Shown here in pieces: positions 34,701 through 37,014 of a stretch of 37,014 nt of DNA. The notes under the pieces are model-generated. The model searched no databases. It saw nothing but the letters and a program-made list of their open reading frames with translations, and was not told the origin of the DNA. Position 1 is the stretch's first letter, and every line of letters starts with the position of its first letter. The DNA comes from Crocosphaera watsonii WH 8501 (lineage in GTDB: Bacteria; Cyanobacteriota; Cyanobacteriia; Cyanobacteriales; Microcystaceae). The translations under genes and the position numbers were made by a program. The stretch spans positions 1 through 37,014 of the forward strand of contig NZ_AADV02000019.1 in assembly GCF_000167195.1 (NCBI RefSeq). The letters are read 5' to 3'.

Positions 34701-37014
34701 TATATGATTCCCAGTGCTTTTGTCATGTTAGAAAAATTACCCCTAACACCCAATGGCAAGATTGATCGTAAAGCATTACCAGTACCTGAAAAAACACCAA
34801 TATCATCAAATGAGATAGTGCTTCCCTCAACACCTATAGAGGAGTTATTAGCAGGTATTTGGACTGAAATATTGGGGATAGAAACAGTAGGGATTCATAA
34901 TGACTTCTTTGAATTAGGAGGACATTCCTTAATTGCTACTCGTATTATGTCCCAAATTCGACAAGTATTTAACGTAGATATTCCCCTGCGTAATTTATTT
35001 GAAAAACCTACTATTGCTGAGTTAGCAAAAGAAATAGAAAAAGTAATTAATTCAGATGTAGGGGTTGAAGTCGTTAGTATTGAAAGAGTTTCTCGTGAGC
35101 AAGAATTACCCCTATCTTTTGCTCAACAAAGACTATGGTTTTTGGCACAAATAGAACCAGACAGTCCATTTTATAATATGTCCAGTACGATAGAAGTTGA
35201 AGGTTCTATTAATGTTGCAGTCTTAGAACAAAGCTTTAACGAAATTATCCGTCGCCATGAATCTTTACGTACTACCTTTGCTATGGGAGAAAATGGTCCC
35301 ATACAAATAATTGCGCCTGAACAAAGCATCAAAATTACAACCATTGACTTGCATAATTTAGATGTTAATGAGCAAACGGAACAGGTGCAGAAACTGGCAT
35401 TGGAAGAAGCTCAAACACCTTTTAACTTAGCAGATGGTTTATTAATACGAATCAGTCTATTACAGTTAGGGGAAAGAAAAAATGTATTGTTACTTAACAT
35501 ACATCACATCATCTCTGATGCTTGGTCAATGGGTGTATTGGTCAAAGAATTAGCAACATTTTACGAAAATTTGGTCAATGACAAGCCGGTACAATTACCT
35601 GAACTTCCCATCCAATATGCAGACTTTGCTGTTTGGCAACGACAACCATTACAAGCCGAAAAATTAGACAAACAACTGGCTTACTGGAGACAACAACTGA
35701 GTGGGGTTCCTGATAGCTTTAATATCCCAACAGATAAACCCAGACCTGAGCTTCAAACATTTCGAGGTGCAGTTAGCGAGTTTAGCCTATCTACCGAATT
35801 ATCTGAAAAGGTTACCCATTTAAGTCGTCAAGAAGGGGTCACTTTATTTATGACTTTGCTGGCTACGTTGCAACTATTACTCTACAAATATAAAAAACAA
35901 AAAGATGTTTTGGTGGGAACGGATGTTGCTAATCGTAACTATAAAGAAGTTGAATCATTAATCGGTTTCTTTATCAATATTTTGGTTTTACGGGCTAATT
36001 TTTCTGGTAATCCCACTTTTCGAGAATTACTAGAACAGGTACGCGAGGTGACTTTGGGAGCTTATGCAAACCAAGACTTTCCCTTTACCAAATTAGTAGA
36101 AACTGTGCGTCCAGAAAGGAATCTCAGCCGTACACCTTTATTCCAAGTCTTATTTGTTCTTAATAATACCCCCATACCTCAATTAGAAGTTTCTGGTCTA
36201 AAATTTACGCCTCTCATGGTTGATACAGAAACAAGTAAATTTGATATGGCTTTATTTGTTTCAGAGACAGAAACAGGTTTGAAAGGGATGTGGCAATATA
36301 ACAGCGATCTTTTCGATCTTTCCACAATGACTCGCCTCTCAGCACAATTTGAGACCCTTCTTAATAACATTGTTAATCAACCAAATACCAGTATTGAATC
36401 CTTAGAAATACTAACAAAAGAGGAACAAGACAAAATGAAATTAGCACAGACTAAAAACAAAAAAGCCAGGTTAATGAAGTTAACTAAGATTAAACCCAAA
36501 GCAGTCAATGTTCCAAAAAAATTAGTTAATACCTCTTTGCTTGACCCAGATAACTTATTACCCCTAGTAATAGAACCTGATCACGAAGATACTCAACTAG
36601 CAGGATGGGCTAAAAATCAGAAAGAATTTATTGAAAGCAAATTACTTGAACATGGAGCAATTTTATTCAGAGACTTTAAAATTGATTCAGCAACTGAATT
36701 TGAAAACTTCGCAAGTGCTATCTGTCCCAATTTATTTGGAGAATATGGAGATTTACCTCGTGAAAATTCCGAAGGAAAGGTTTATGGAGCCACTGTTTAC
36801 CCAGCAGATAAATCTATTTTATTCCACAATGAAAGCTCCCATTTACAAACTTGGCCGATGAAAATTTGGTTTTTCTGTATGCACCCAGCAGAGCAAGGAG
36901 GCGAAACTCCAATTGTGGATTGTCGTAAAATTTATCGCTCACTTAATCCTCAATTGCGAGAAAGATTAGAGCAGAAACAATTGATGTATGTTCGGAACTT
37001 TATCCGAGGAGTAG
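17628..37014 (+). CDS. Giant FAAL-initiated lipopeptide NRPS with fused TauD domain (3' end beyond window)
   Basis: One reading frame runs open from the ATG at 17628 (AGGGG four bases before) to the window edge, giving at least 6,462 residues. Order: fatty acyl-AMP ligase (1-595), ACP (S658), C1 (HHxxxDG at 850), A1 interrupted by an N-methyltransferase (1696-1702 EIGCGSG), PCP1 (S2130), C2 (H2322), A2, PCP2 (GGDS, S3193), epimerase (H3376), C3 (H3853), A3, PCP3 (S4712), C4 (H4904), A4, PCP4 (S5767), C5 (HHIISDA at 5959), and a TauD-type oxygenase (from about 6285, H6400-N-E6402). Codes read by eye suggest Phe-like, Ser, Gly and Gly. The enzyme should load a fatty acid as acyl-adenylate and extend it to acyl-NMePhe-D-Ser-Gly-Gly-X. 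No thioesterase is seen yet. Repeated, nearly identical C and A segments show recent internal recombination. Confidence 0.95.
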   Translation, partial: MTNKYSTLIALLKHRACSEPHKTAFLFLEDGETETETLTYRQLDERARAIAATLQAFGLQGERALLLYPSGFDYLAAFFGCLYAGVIAVPAYPPGSKRKTSRIEAIVADSEAKVILTTNTLLSKIKSWFSNTETQNSLQWLTTDNLDNSIQNTWQELELSENTIAFLQYTSGSTGTPKGVMVSHGNMLHNAAMTNRWMKYSPESKLVSWLPIYHDMGLIGGILQPIYGCFTCVLMPPTAFLQRPYRWLQAISRYGETTSGGPNFAYELCCEKITAEQRSSLDLRSWQMAFNGAEPIRSETLQRFSDTFAECGFSSQAFYPCYGMAEATLLVSGENRESREDNNSGNPSYKTKSIDRSALAEDRIVEAKQENDAGKSLIPEKTDTIRNVPQNFVSCGESIPGQEIAIVNLETFTKCQPNSVGEIWVRGQSIAQGYWNRIQETEQTFKARLTNNEKDYFLRTGDLGFLDEEGELFITGRLKDLIIIRGRNLYPQDIELTAETSHQALRLGSNAAFVVEENKEEKLVIIQELEFRAKPNLEEVLIAIRQAVTEFHEIEVYSVVLIKPGRIPKTSSGKIQRRATRQMFLKGTLDIVANSVLETEKVVGIETKLTRRELLELSKQQSQSELEIYLRSLILSILRRTDQDIDLNTPLTNLGLDSIKVFEFKNKIEEDMGVTIPIEDFFAELNIKSLCNQILAQLDTPVEASRAIIPTHRDGNFYQLSFAQKRIWFLAELEPDNPFYNISGTVRIQGHLNLEVLEQSFNEIIRRHETLRTNFQTRDGKAVAVIASERPIKLSIVDVSSLSGSTQEEKVKQETAEEAEKPFDISNDPLLRVKLLRLEQEENLILVTLHHIISDGWSIGVLLQELTTLYTNFYNQEPLALQELPIQYVDFAAWQRQWLQGEVLENQMSYWLKQLENAPEVLELPADNPRQAIQSYRGKIYSFNLSKELSTSLNELSEQQGTTLFMTLLAGFQTLLWRYTAQEDIVVGSPIANRNRAEVEGLIGFFVNSLVLRTNLAGNPSFEELLKQVREVALGAYAHQDVPFDLLVERLQPERQLSHNPLFQVVFALLNTPMSDLDLPDATLTVLRNDSGIARCDLILYMTETESGIAGQFEYNTDLFEEKTISRMAGHIQTLLSAIVENPQQKVSEIPLLRATERHQLLVEWNETELEYSQNKCIHQLFEEQVKTKPNGIAVVFEEQQLTYEELNKKANQLAHYLIKLGVKPDSLVGICVERSLEMIIGVLGILKAGGAYLPIDPDYPQERIEYMLTDSEVNILLTQERLVEKLPENNSQIISLDTDWSQIATKSDINLNQEINAENLAYVIYTSGSTGKPKGVMIEHQGVCNLAQVQRERFKVNSSSRIFQFASFSFDACAWEIVMALLSGARLVITDKDKKLPGENLEKTLNEYGITHITLPPSALTVMSPENLTQVKTIILAGEACPGTLAALWQEGRDLFNGYGPTEDTVCATIGEYQQDLEKLPIGRPIANQQVYILDKNLEPVPIGVSGELHIGGDGLARGYLNRPELTAEKFISNPWNSAEKLYKTGDLARYLADGNIEFVGRIDDQVKIRGFRIELGEVETALDSHPQIQQAVVIPREDGPGNKRLIAYVVCDGKNQSQPTEELESSQIDQWQQLWQQTYGQSDGESETIEKPTYNTIGWKSSYTGEDIPVEQMYQWADNTVKRILTLQPKQVLEIGCGSGMLLFQIAPRCLSYYGADMSAPALDYVGGQIKKLGESFANVSLQQKLAHDFTDVKEGSFDTVIINSVVQYFPNIDYLVEVLQGAVNSLVQGGRIFVGDVRSLPLLETFHTAINFERASDSLSINEFRKQIKTSFNQEKELVIDPAFFLALREHFPQITQVEIQLKQGDYHNELTLYRYDVILHVAQGVSNPVTPQWLNYDQDGLNLGAIKQLLVDEQPEIIGVRNIPNARLLKEVTLEKELSQAIAEATVGQLRDILQQQKLVGIEPEELWGLDKDFPYSVHINWSSLGDNSCYDVIFVRKESQQGQQKIIPNFGVNSAVKPWSAYANNPLQQESNRNLISQLPEFLLSKLPNYMVPSAFVTLEALPLTPNGKINRKALPDPLETQILSEEIVLPSTPIEELLADIWTEILGIETVGVNNNFFELGGHSLIATRVVSQIRQVFNVELPLRSLFEKPTIAELAKEIEKVINSDVEVEFVSIERVSRNRELPLSFAQQRLWFLAELEPDSPFYNISGAVKLQGQLNVEALEQSFNEIVRRHENLRTNFQTRDGQAVAVISPERPLNLSTVDISSLNGSTQEEKVRQEITKEAEKPFDISKDLLLRIKLLHLGEEENIVLVTMHHIISDGWSMGVFIKELGTLYTNFCNQEPISLQELPIQYVDFAAWQREWLQGEVLENQVSYWLKQLENTPKLLELPTNKPRPAIQTFNGATHSFELSKELSLALNKLSQQKGSTLFMTLLAGFQTLLWRYTAQEDVVVGSPIANRNRGEIEGLIGFFVNTLVLRTNLAENPSFSELLEQVREVTLGAYSHQDVPFELLVERLQPERDLSHSPLFQVMFVLQNAPMSALELPGVTLTSLENKHQTAKFDLSLYMTETESGLVGNFEYNTDLFEEKTITRMVGHLERLLSAIVANPQQPLSDLPLLSEPERHQLLWEWNQTKVEYPQNQCIHQLFEAQVEKTPEAVAVEFEGQKLTYQELNKKANQVAHYLRSLGVKPEVLVGIYIERSLEMVIGLLGILKAGGAYVPLEPTYPTERIQYLLEDSKVAILLTRNHLITTLPEYQGRIISLDTDPELMTIERKDNPVSGLSRDNLIYIIYTSGSTGKPKGTMNTHQGVVNRLLWMEETYQLTSRDKVLQKTPFSFDVSGWEFWWPLMTGACLVVAQTEGHKDPSYLIKLIKEKQITILHFVPSMLQIFLEEADEESCSSLRKVFCSGEALTVALQEKFLSILKAELHNLYGPTEAAIDVTFWQCQVDSKLSSVPIGRPVANTQTYILDANLQPVPVGVPGELYLGGVQLARGYLNRPELTAERFIENPFSEDFSSPRLYKTGDLVRYLADGNIEYLGRIDNQVKIRGFRIELGEIETLLASHPEVLETVVIPKEETPGNKRLVAYLVIRPEITIKIEEIRQFLKAKLPNYMIPSAFVTLEALPLTPNGKVDRKILLESQEEISRSKEYVAPETEIEETLVKIWQEVLLLEKVGIHDNFFEIGGDSILSIKVVSRAKNAGLQIRSKQIFENQTIAELALVAKIKTETIAEQGIVTGIAPLTPIQKWFLDKNPKEAHHFNQSVILEIPGEIEAEIVEKSVQKLLEHHDALRLRFNRETLEDKQINEGLGVTNLLTIVDLSSTPKEYQGERIAEIATEFQGSLNLRNGPLMQVVLFNLGEADNNRLLIIIHHLVVDGVSWRILLSDLEEISQKLTAQEPAKLREKTIAFIKWAEELNKYAQTEEVEAELDYWLYKNWTKTGVIPLDCEEKEPENLVGDVVQVSRKLSVEATRKLLGEVNEAYNTQINDILLSALKIVLGEWTNSSSVIINLEGHGREELFEEVDLSRTVGWFTSLFPVLLETPEQIQIGEIIKSIKEQLREIPNRGMGYGILRYLSESPDIKEKIAAIPQGEISFNYLGQFDQVGEETGWKFAKEPKGVNQSLKQNRDHILDINSLIIEGKLQIEWTYNKNLHSQETIEKLAKKYLKTLENIIEHCQQEETFGYTPSDFPSAQLNQLQIDELLAGFKTKNISSVYPLSPMQEGMLFHTISEPESGVYFQQIALGLTGNIELLAFESAWQKVVDRHSVLRTFFVAEDVEKPLQIVLKQVKLPWENMDWRGLSQQKQQEQLDELLSSQRLEGFQLNQAPLMKCILIELSENNYKFVLSSHHILMDGWCLPIIFKEVLSIYEAEIQGKNFNLPRPRPYEDYIDWLKLQNKETASQFWQETLQGFTAPTPLVVEKSQYQTQLNKSNYQEIELRLSPQLSRELQALSQKYHLTLSTIMQGVWGLLLSGYSGEEDIVFGVTVSGRPPSLPEVEKRVGLFINTLPLRIQIPPQQQLIPWLEEIQQLMSQAQDYAYTPLVDIKAVSEVPGGMPLFETIMVFENYPIGRSLTKDSALEISKIQSFEQTNYPLTVMAVPGEQLLIRVSYDTVRFESETIERMSEHLETMFSAIVKNPQQRVREIPLLTETERHQLLWEWNDTKVEYSLLCVDQLFEAQVEKTPDAVAVEFEDQKLTYQQLNTKANQLAHYLRCLGVKPEVLVGICVERSLEMVIGLLAILKAGGAYLPLDPNYPQERIQFILEETQVPVLLTQASLLDAMPKHRAQVLCIDKDSPDIEQQSQENITSEVTTDNLAYTIYTSGSTGKPKGVQIPHSALSNFLFSMKEEPGLSSKDTLLAVTTYSFDIAALELFLPLVVGARLIVASQEIVADGTQLLATLTDSKTTVMQATPATWKLLIAADWQGNEQLKVLCGGEALPSQLASELLERCESLWNMYGPTETTIWSAVSEIKTDSQLISIGNGIANTQLYILDQSSQLVPVGVVGELCIGGMGLARGYFERPELNKEKFIYNPFSEEESRIYRTGDLARYLPNGEIEYLGRIDNQVKIRGFRIELGEIETQIAQYTAVKEAVVIAREDIAGDKRLVAYIVPQEELAVNPSELREFLGEKLPNYMIPSAFVMLEKLPLTPNGKIDRKALPEPQETEILSEEIVLPSTPIEELLAGILSKILGIETVGVHNNFFELGGHSLIATRVVSQIRQVFNVELPLRSLFEKPTIAELAKEIEKVINSDVEVEFVSIERVSRNRELPLSFAQQRLWFLAELEPDSPFYNISGAVKLQGQLNVEALEQSFNEIVRRHENLRTNFQTRDGQAVAVISPERPLNLSTVDISSLNGSTQEEKVRQEITKEAEKPFDISKDLLLRIKLLHLGEEENIVLVTMHHIISDGWSMGVFIKELGTLYTNFCNQEPISLQELPIQYVDFAAWQREWLQGEVLENQVSYWLKQLENTPKLLELPTNKPRPAIQTFNGATHSFELSKELSLALNKLSQQKGSTLFMTLLAGFQTLLWRYTAQEDVVVGSPIANRNRGEIEGLIGFFVNTLVLRTNLAENPSFSELLEQVREVTLGAYSHQDVPFELLVERLQPERDLSHSPLFQVMFVLQNAPMSALELPGVTLTSLENKHQTAKFDLSLYMTETESGLVGSFEYNTDLFEEETITRMVGHLERLLSAIVANPEQRLSDLPLLSEPEQHQLLSEWNETKVEYSSLCVHQLFEVQVEKTPLAVAVEFEDQKLTYHELNRKANQLAHYLRSLGVKPEVLVGICVERSLEMVIGLLAILKAGGAYLPLDPNYPQERIQFILEETQVPVLLTQASLMDTMPENTAQLVCIEKNSPDIEQQSQDNLISNLTTDNLAYTIYTSGSTGQPKGVQIPHSSLSNFLFSMKEEPGLSSKDTLLAVTTYSFDIAALELFLPLIVGARLIVASQEIVADGTQLLAKLTDSKTTVMQATPATWKLLIAAGWEGNEQLKVLCGGETLPSQLASELLERCESLWNMYGPTETTIWSAVSEIKTDSQLISIGNGIANTQLYILDQSSQLVPVGVVGELCIGGEGLARGYFQRRELNKEKFIYNPFSEEESRIYRTGDLARYLPNGEIEYLGRIDNQVKIRGFRIELGEIETQIAQYTAVKEAVVIAREDIAGDKRLVAYIVPQEELAVNPSELREFLGEKLPNYMIPSAFVMLEKLPLTPNGKIDRKALPVPEKTPISSNEIVLPSTPIEELLAGIWTEILGIETVGIHNDFFELGGHSLIATRIMSQIRQVFNVDIPLRNLFEKPTIAELAKEIEKVINSDVGVEVVSIERVSREQELPLSFAQQRLWFLAQIEPDSPFYNMSSTIEVEGSINVAVLEQSFNEIIRRHESLRTTFAMGENGPIQIIAPEQSIKITTIDLHNLDVNEQTEQVQKLALEEAQTPFNLADGLLIRISLLQLGERKNVLLLNIHHIISDAWSMGVLVKELATFYENLVNDKPVQLPELPIQYADFAVWQRQPLQAEKLDKQLAYWRQQLSGVPDSFNIPTDKPRPELQTFRGAVSEFSLSTELSEKVTHLSRQEGVTLFMTLLATLQLLLYKYKKQKDVLVGTDVANRNYKEVESLIGFFINILVLRANFSGNPTFRELLEQVREVTLGAYANQDFPFTKLVETVRPERNLSRTPLFQVLFVLNNTPIPQLEVSGLKFTPLMVDTETSKFDMALFVSETETGLKGMWQYNSDLFDLSTMTRLSAQFETLLNNIVNQPNTSIESLEILTKEEQDKMKLAQTKNKKARLMKLTKIKPKAVNVPKKLVNTSLLDPDNLLPLVIEPDHEDTQLAGWAKNQKEFIESKLLEHGAILFRDFKIDSATEFENFASAICPNLFGEYGDLPRENSEGKVYGATVYPADKSILFHNESSHLQTWPMKIWFFCMHPAEQGGETPIVDCRKIYRSLNPQLRERLEQKQLMYVRNFIRGV
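19780..24135 (+). other. NRPS module 1: C-A-NMT-PCP, predicted N-methyl aromatic residue
   Basis: C1 (HHIISDGWS at 850) would acylate the first amino acid with the fatty acid. A1 has FDACAWE and YGPTEDTVC; aligned by eye to GrsA, the specificity residues are D-A-W-T-I-A-G-V-C-K, close to Phe-type codes. A SAM-dependent methyltransferase (EIGCGSG, 22713-22733) is inserted between the RGFRIELGE motif and the C-terminal subdomain (KLPNYMVPSAF), the normal position for an N-methylating A domain. PCP1 has LGGHS (S2130). The Phe call is tentative; the N-methyl call is firmer. Confidence 0.8.
24019..25345 (+). repeat. Homogenised C-domain block, copy 1 (PCP1-C2)
   Basis: This 1327-bp block matches 31765-33091 with one difference seen by eye (T at 24593, C at 32339), at a constant offset of 7746 bp (2582 codons). 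Similarity falls sharply outside the block. Confidence 0.9.
24180..28690 (+). other. NRPS module 2: C-A-PCP-E, predicted D-Ser
   Basis: A2 shows FDVSGWE and YGPTEAAID; the code residues read D-V-W-H-F-S-L-I-D-K, one residue from the EntF serine code (DVWHFSLVDK). PCP2 has GGDSI, the form usual before an epimerase. The epimerase has HHLVVDGVSW (H3376) and NYLGQF. D-Ser is therefore the expected residue. The next C domain is of the DCL type, which agrees. Confidence 0.87.
28770..31870 (+). other. NRPS module 3: C-A-PCP, predicted Gly
   Basis: C3 begins YPLSPMQEGMLFH and has SHHILMDGW (H3853), typical of DCL domains that accept a D-residue upstream. A3 shows FDIAALE, TVMQATPATW, VLCGGEA, NMYGPTETTIW; the code reads D-I-L-Q-L-G-M-I-W-K, a Gly-type code in cyanobacterial synthetases. 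PCP3 has LGGHS (S4712). Confidence 0.82.
30241..31620 (+). repeat. Near-duplicate A domain, copy 1 (A3)
   Basis: It aligns without gaps to 33406-34785 at a constant offset of 3165 bp (1055 codons, one C-A-PCP module). The halves around the active site and C terminus are almost identical; mismatches cluster near 30460-30580. Confidence 0.85.
31765..33091 (+). repeat. Homogenised C-domain block, copy 2 (PCP3-C4)
   Basis: This is the partner of 24019-25345, with one mismatch in 1327 bp by eye. The identity spans silent positions too, so it reflects recent gene conversion or duplication rather than selection on the protein. Confidence 0.9.
31925..35035 (+). other. NRPS module 4: C-A-PCP, predicted Gly
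   Basis: C4 (H4904) is nearly identical to C2. A4 has the same specificity residues as A3 (D-I-L-Q-L-G-M-I-W-K), so a second Gly is expected. PCP4 has LGGHS (S5767). The module looks assembled from a C2-like C domain and an A3-like A domain. Confidence 0.82.
33406..34785 (+). repeat. Near-duplicate A domain, copy 2 (A4)
   Basis: This is the partner of 30241-31620, collinear and gapless, with scattered substitutions. All specificity-determining positions are conserved between the copies. Confidence 0.85.
35090..36420 (+). other. NRPS C5: diverged condensation or interface domain
   Basis: It has the C-domain fold motifs (SFAQQRLWFLAQ, VGTDVANRNY, LIGFFIN) but HHIISDA in place of HHxxxDG (A5965). 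It is clearly more diverged from C1, C2 and C4 than they are from each other, and it is followed directly by an oxygenase instead of an A domain. It may condense the next residue, or serve as an interface domain recruiting the oxygenase. Confidence 0.75.
36470..37014 (+). other. TauD/SyrP-type Fe(II)/2-oxoglutarate oxygenase domain (partial)
   Basis: The segment starts with the usual basic lead (LMKLTKIKPKAVNV), then LPLVIEP, HGAILFRDF and SILFHNESSH, where H6400 and E6402 are the first two metal ligands (HxE). QGGETPIVD follows. The distal His and the 2-oxoglutarate-binding Arg lie beyond the window. Relatives hydroxylate Asp or other residues held on carrier proteins. The fusion to a condensation-like domain is visible; the substrate is not. 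Confidence 0.85.

Noticed and set aside
24019-34785. Mobile element or CRISPR explanation for the long repeats
   Set aside because: The repeats coincide with in-frame NRPS domains at codon-multiple spacing and lack element ends; no CRISPR-like short regular repeats are present in the window.
36631-36861. 76-codon plus-strand frame near the window end
   Set aside because: It is out of frame with, and inside, the oxygenase domain, whose motifs are read in the main frame.

Overview
The window looks like a chromosomal segment of a unicellular, AT-rich, probably marine cyanobacterium. The evidence is a phycobilisome-type ferredoxin-NADP reductase (petH with an N-terminal CpcD-like domain), three copies of the cyanobacterial HIP1 octamer GCGATCGC (11874, 17772, 19517), a Ycf22-like MCE protein with its ATPase, and cyanobacterial-style insertion sequences. 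A fused trehalose-phosphate synthase/phosphatase next to petH recalls Crocosphaera watsonii, for which a laterally acquired OtsAB fusion has been reported. The species call is inference from gene content. The first ~48 bases carry overlapping BglII, XbaI and BamHI sites and look like cloning or adapter sequence rather than genome.

Layout. 122-1342: petH with a leader hairpin and a rho-independent terminator. 1539-5503: trehalose block, an OtsAB fusion (+) whose 3' end overlaps by 7 bp a convergent GH15 glycosidase/trehalase-like gene (-). About 5550-7095: a TnpB-only IS200/IS605-type element with end hairpins. 7210-11313, all minus strand: a small membrane protein (DUF4149-like), a DppB-type ABC permease, a large membrane protein of unknown function with a probable 3' frameshift at a 7-T run, and a small secreted protein. 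11474-13760: ATPase and MCE protein of an Mla-like lipid transporter. 13979-14461: a coiled-coil protein. 14533-16559: a 2-kb insertion sequence with 47-bp inverted repeats, a broken transposase and a divergent accessory gene; three copies of one 21-bp dyad sit at its ends and in its divergent promoter region. 16560-17627: about 1 kb without a convincing gene but rich in dyads and a repeated operator-like block.

From 17628 to the window end (more than 6,460 codons, still open) runs one giant lipopeptide synthetase: FAAL-ACP / C-A-NMT-PCP / C-A-PCP-E / C-A-PCP / C-A-PCP / C-TauD. Specificity-code residues read by eye suggest fatty acyl - N-methyl-Phe (or similar) - D-Ser - Gly - Gly - next residue. 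The last visible unit is a condensation-like domain with HHxxxDA fused to a TauD/SyrP-type Fe(II)/2-oxoglutarate oxygenase. That arrangement fits beta-hydroxylation of a carrier-bound residue, as in beta-hydroxyaspartate siderophores. A weak Fur-like site 83 bp upstream of the start is compatible with this, but the siderophore assignment is a hypothesis.

The synthetase gene shows very recent internal homogenisation. A 1327-bp block covering C2 recurs around C4 with one mismatch by eye, and A3 and A4 are near-identical, collinear Gly-type domains. The likely novelty in the window is this synthetase with its fused terminal oxygenase and its dyad-rich upstream region.
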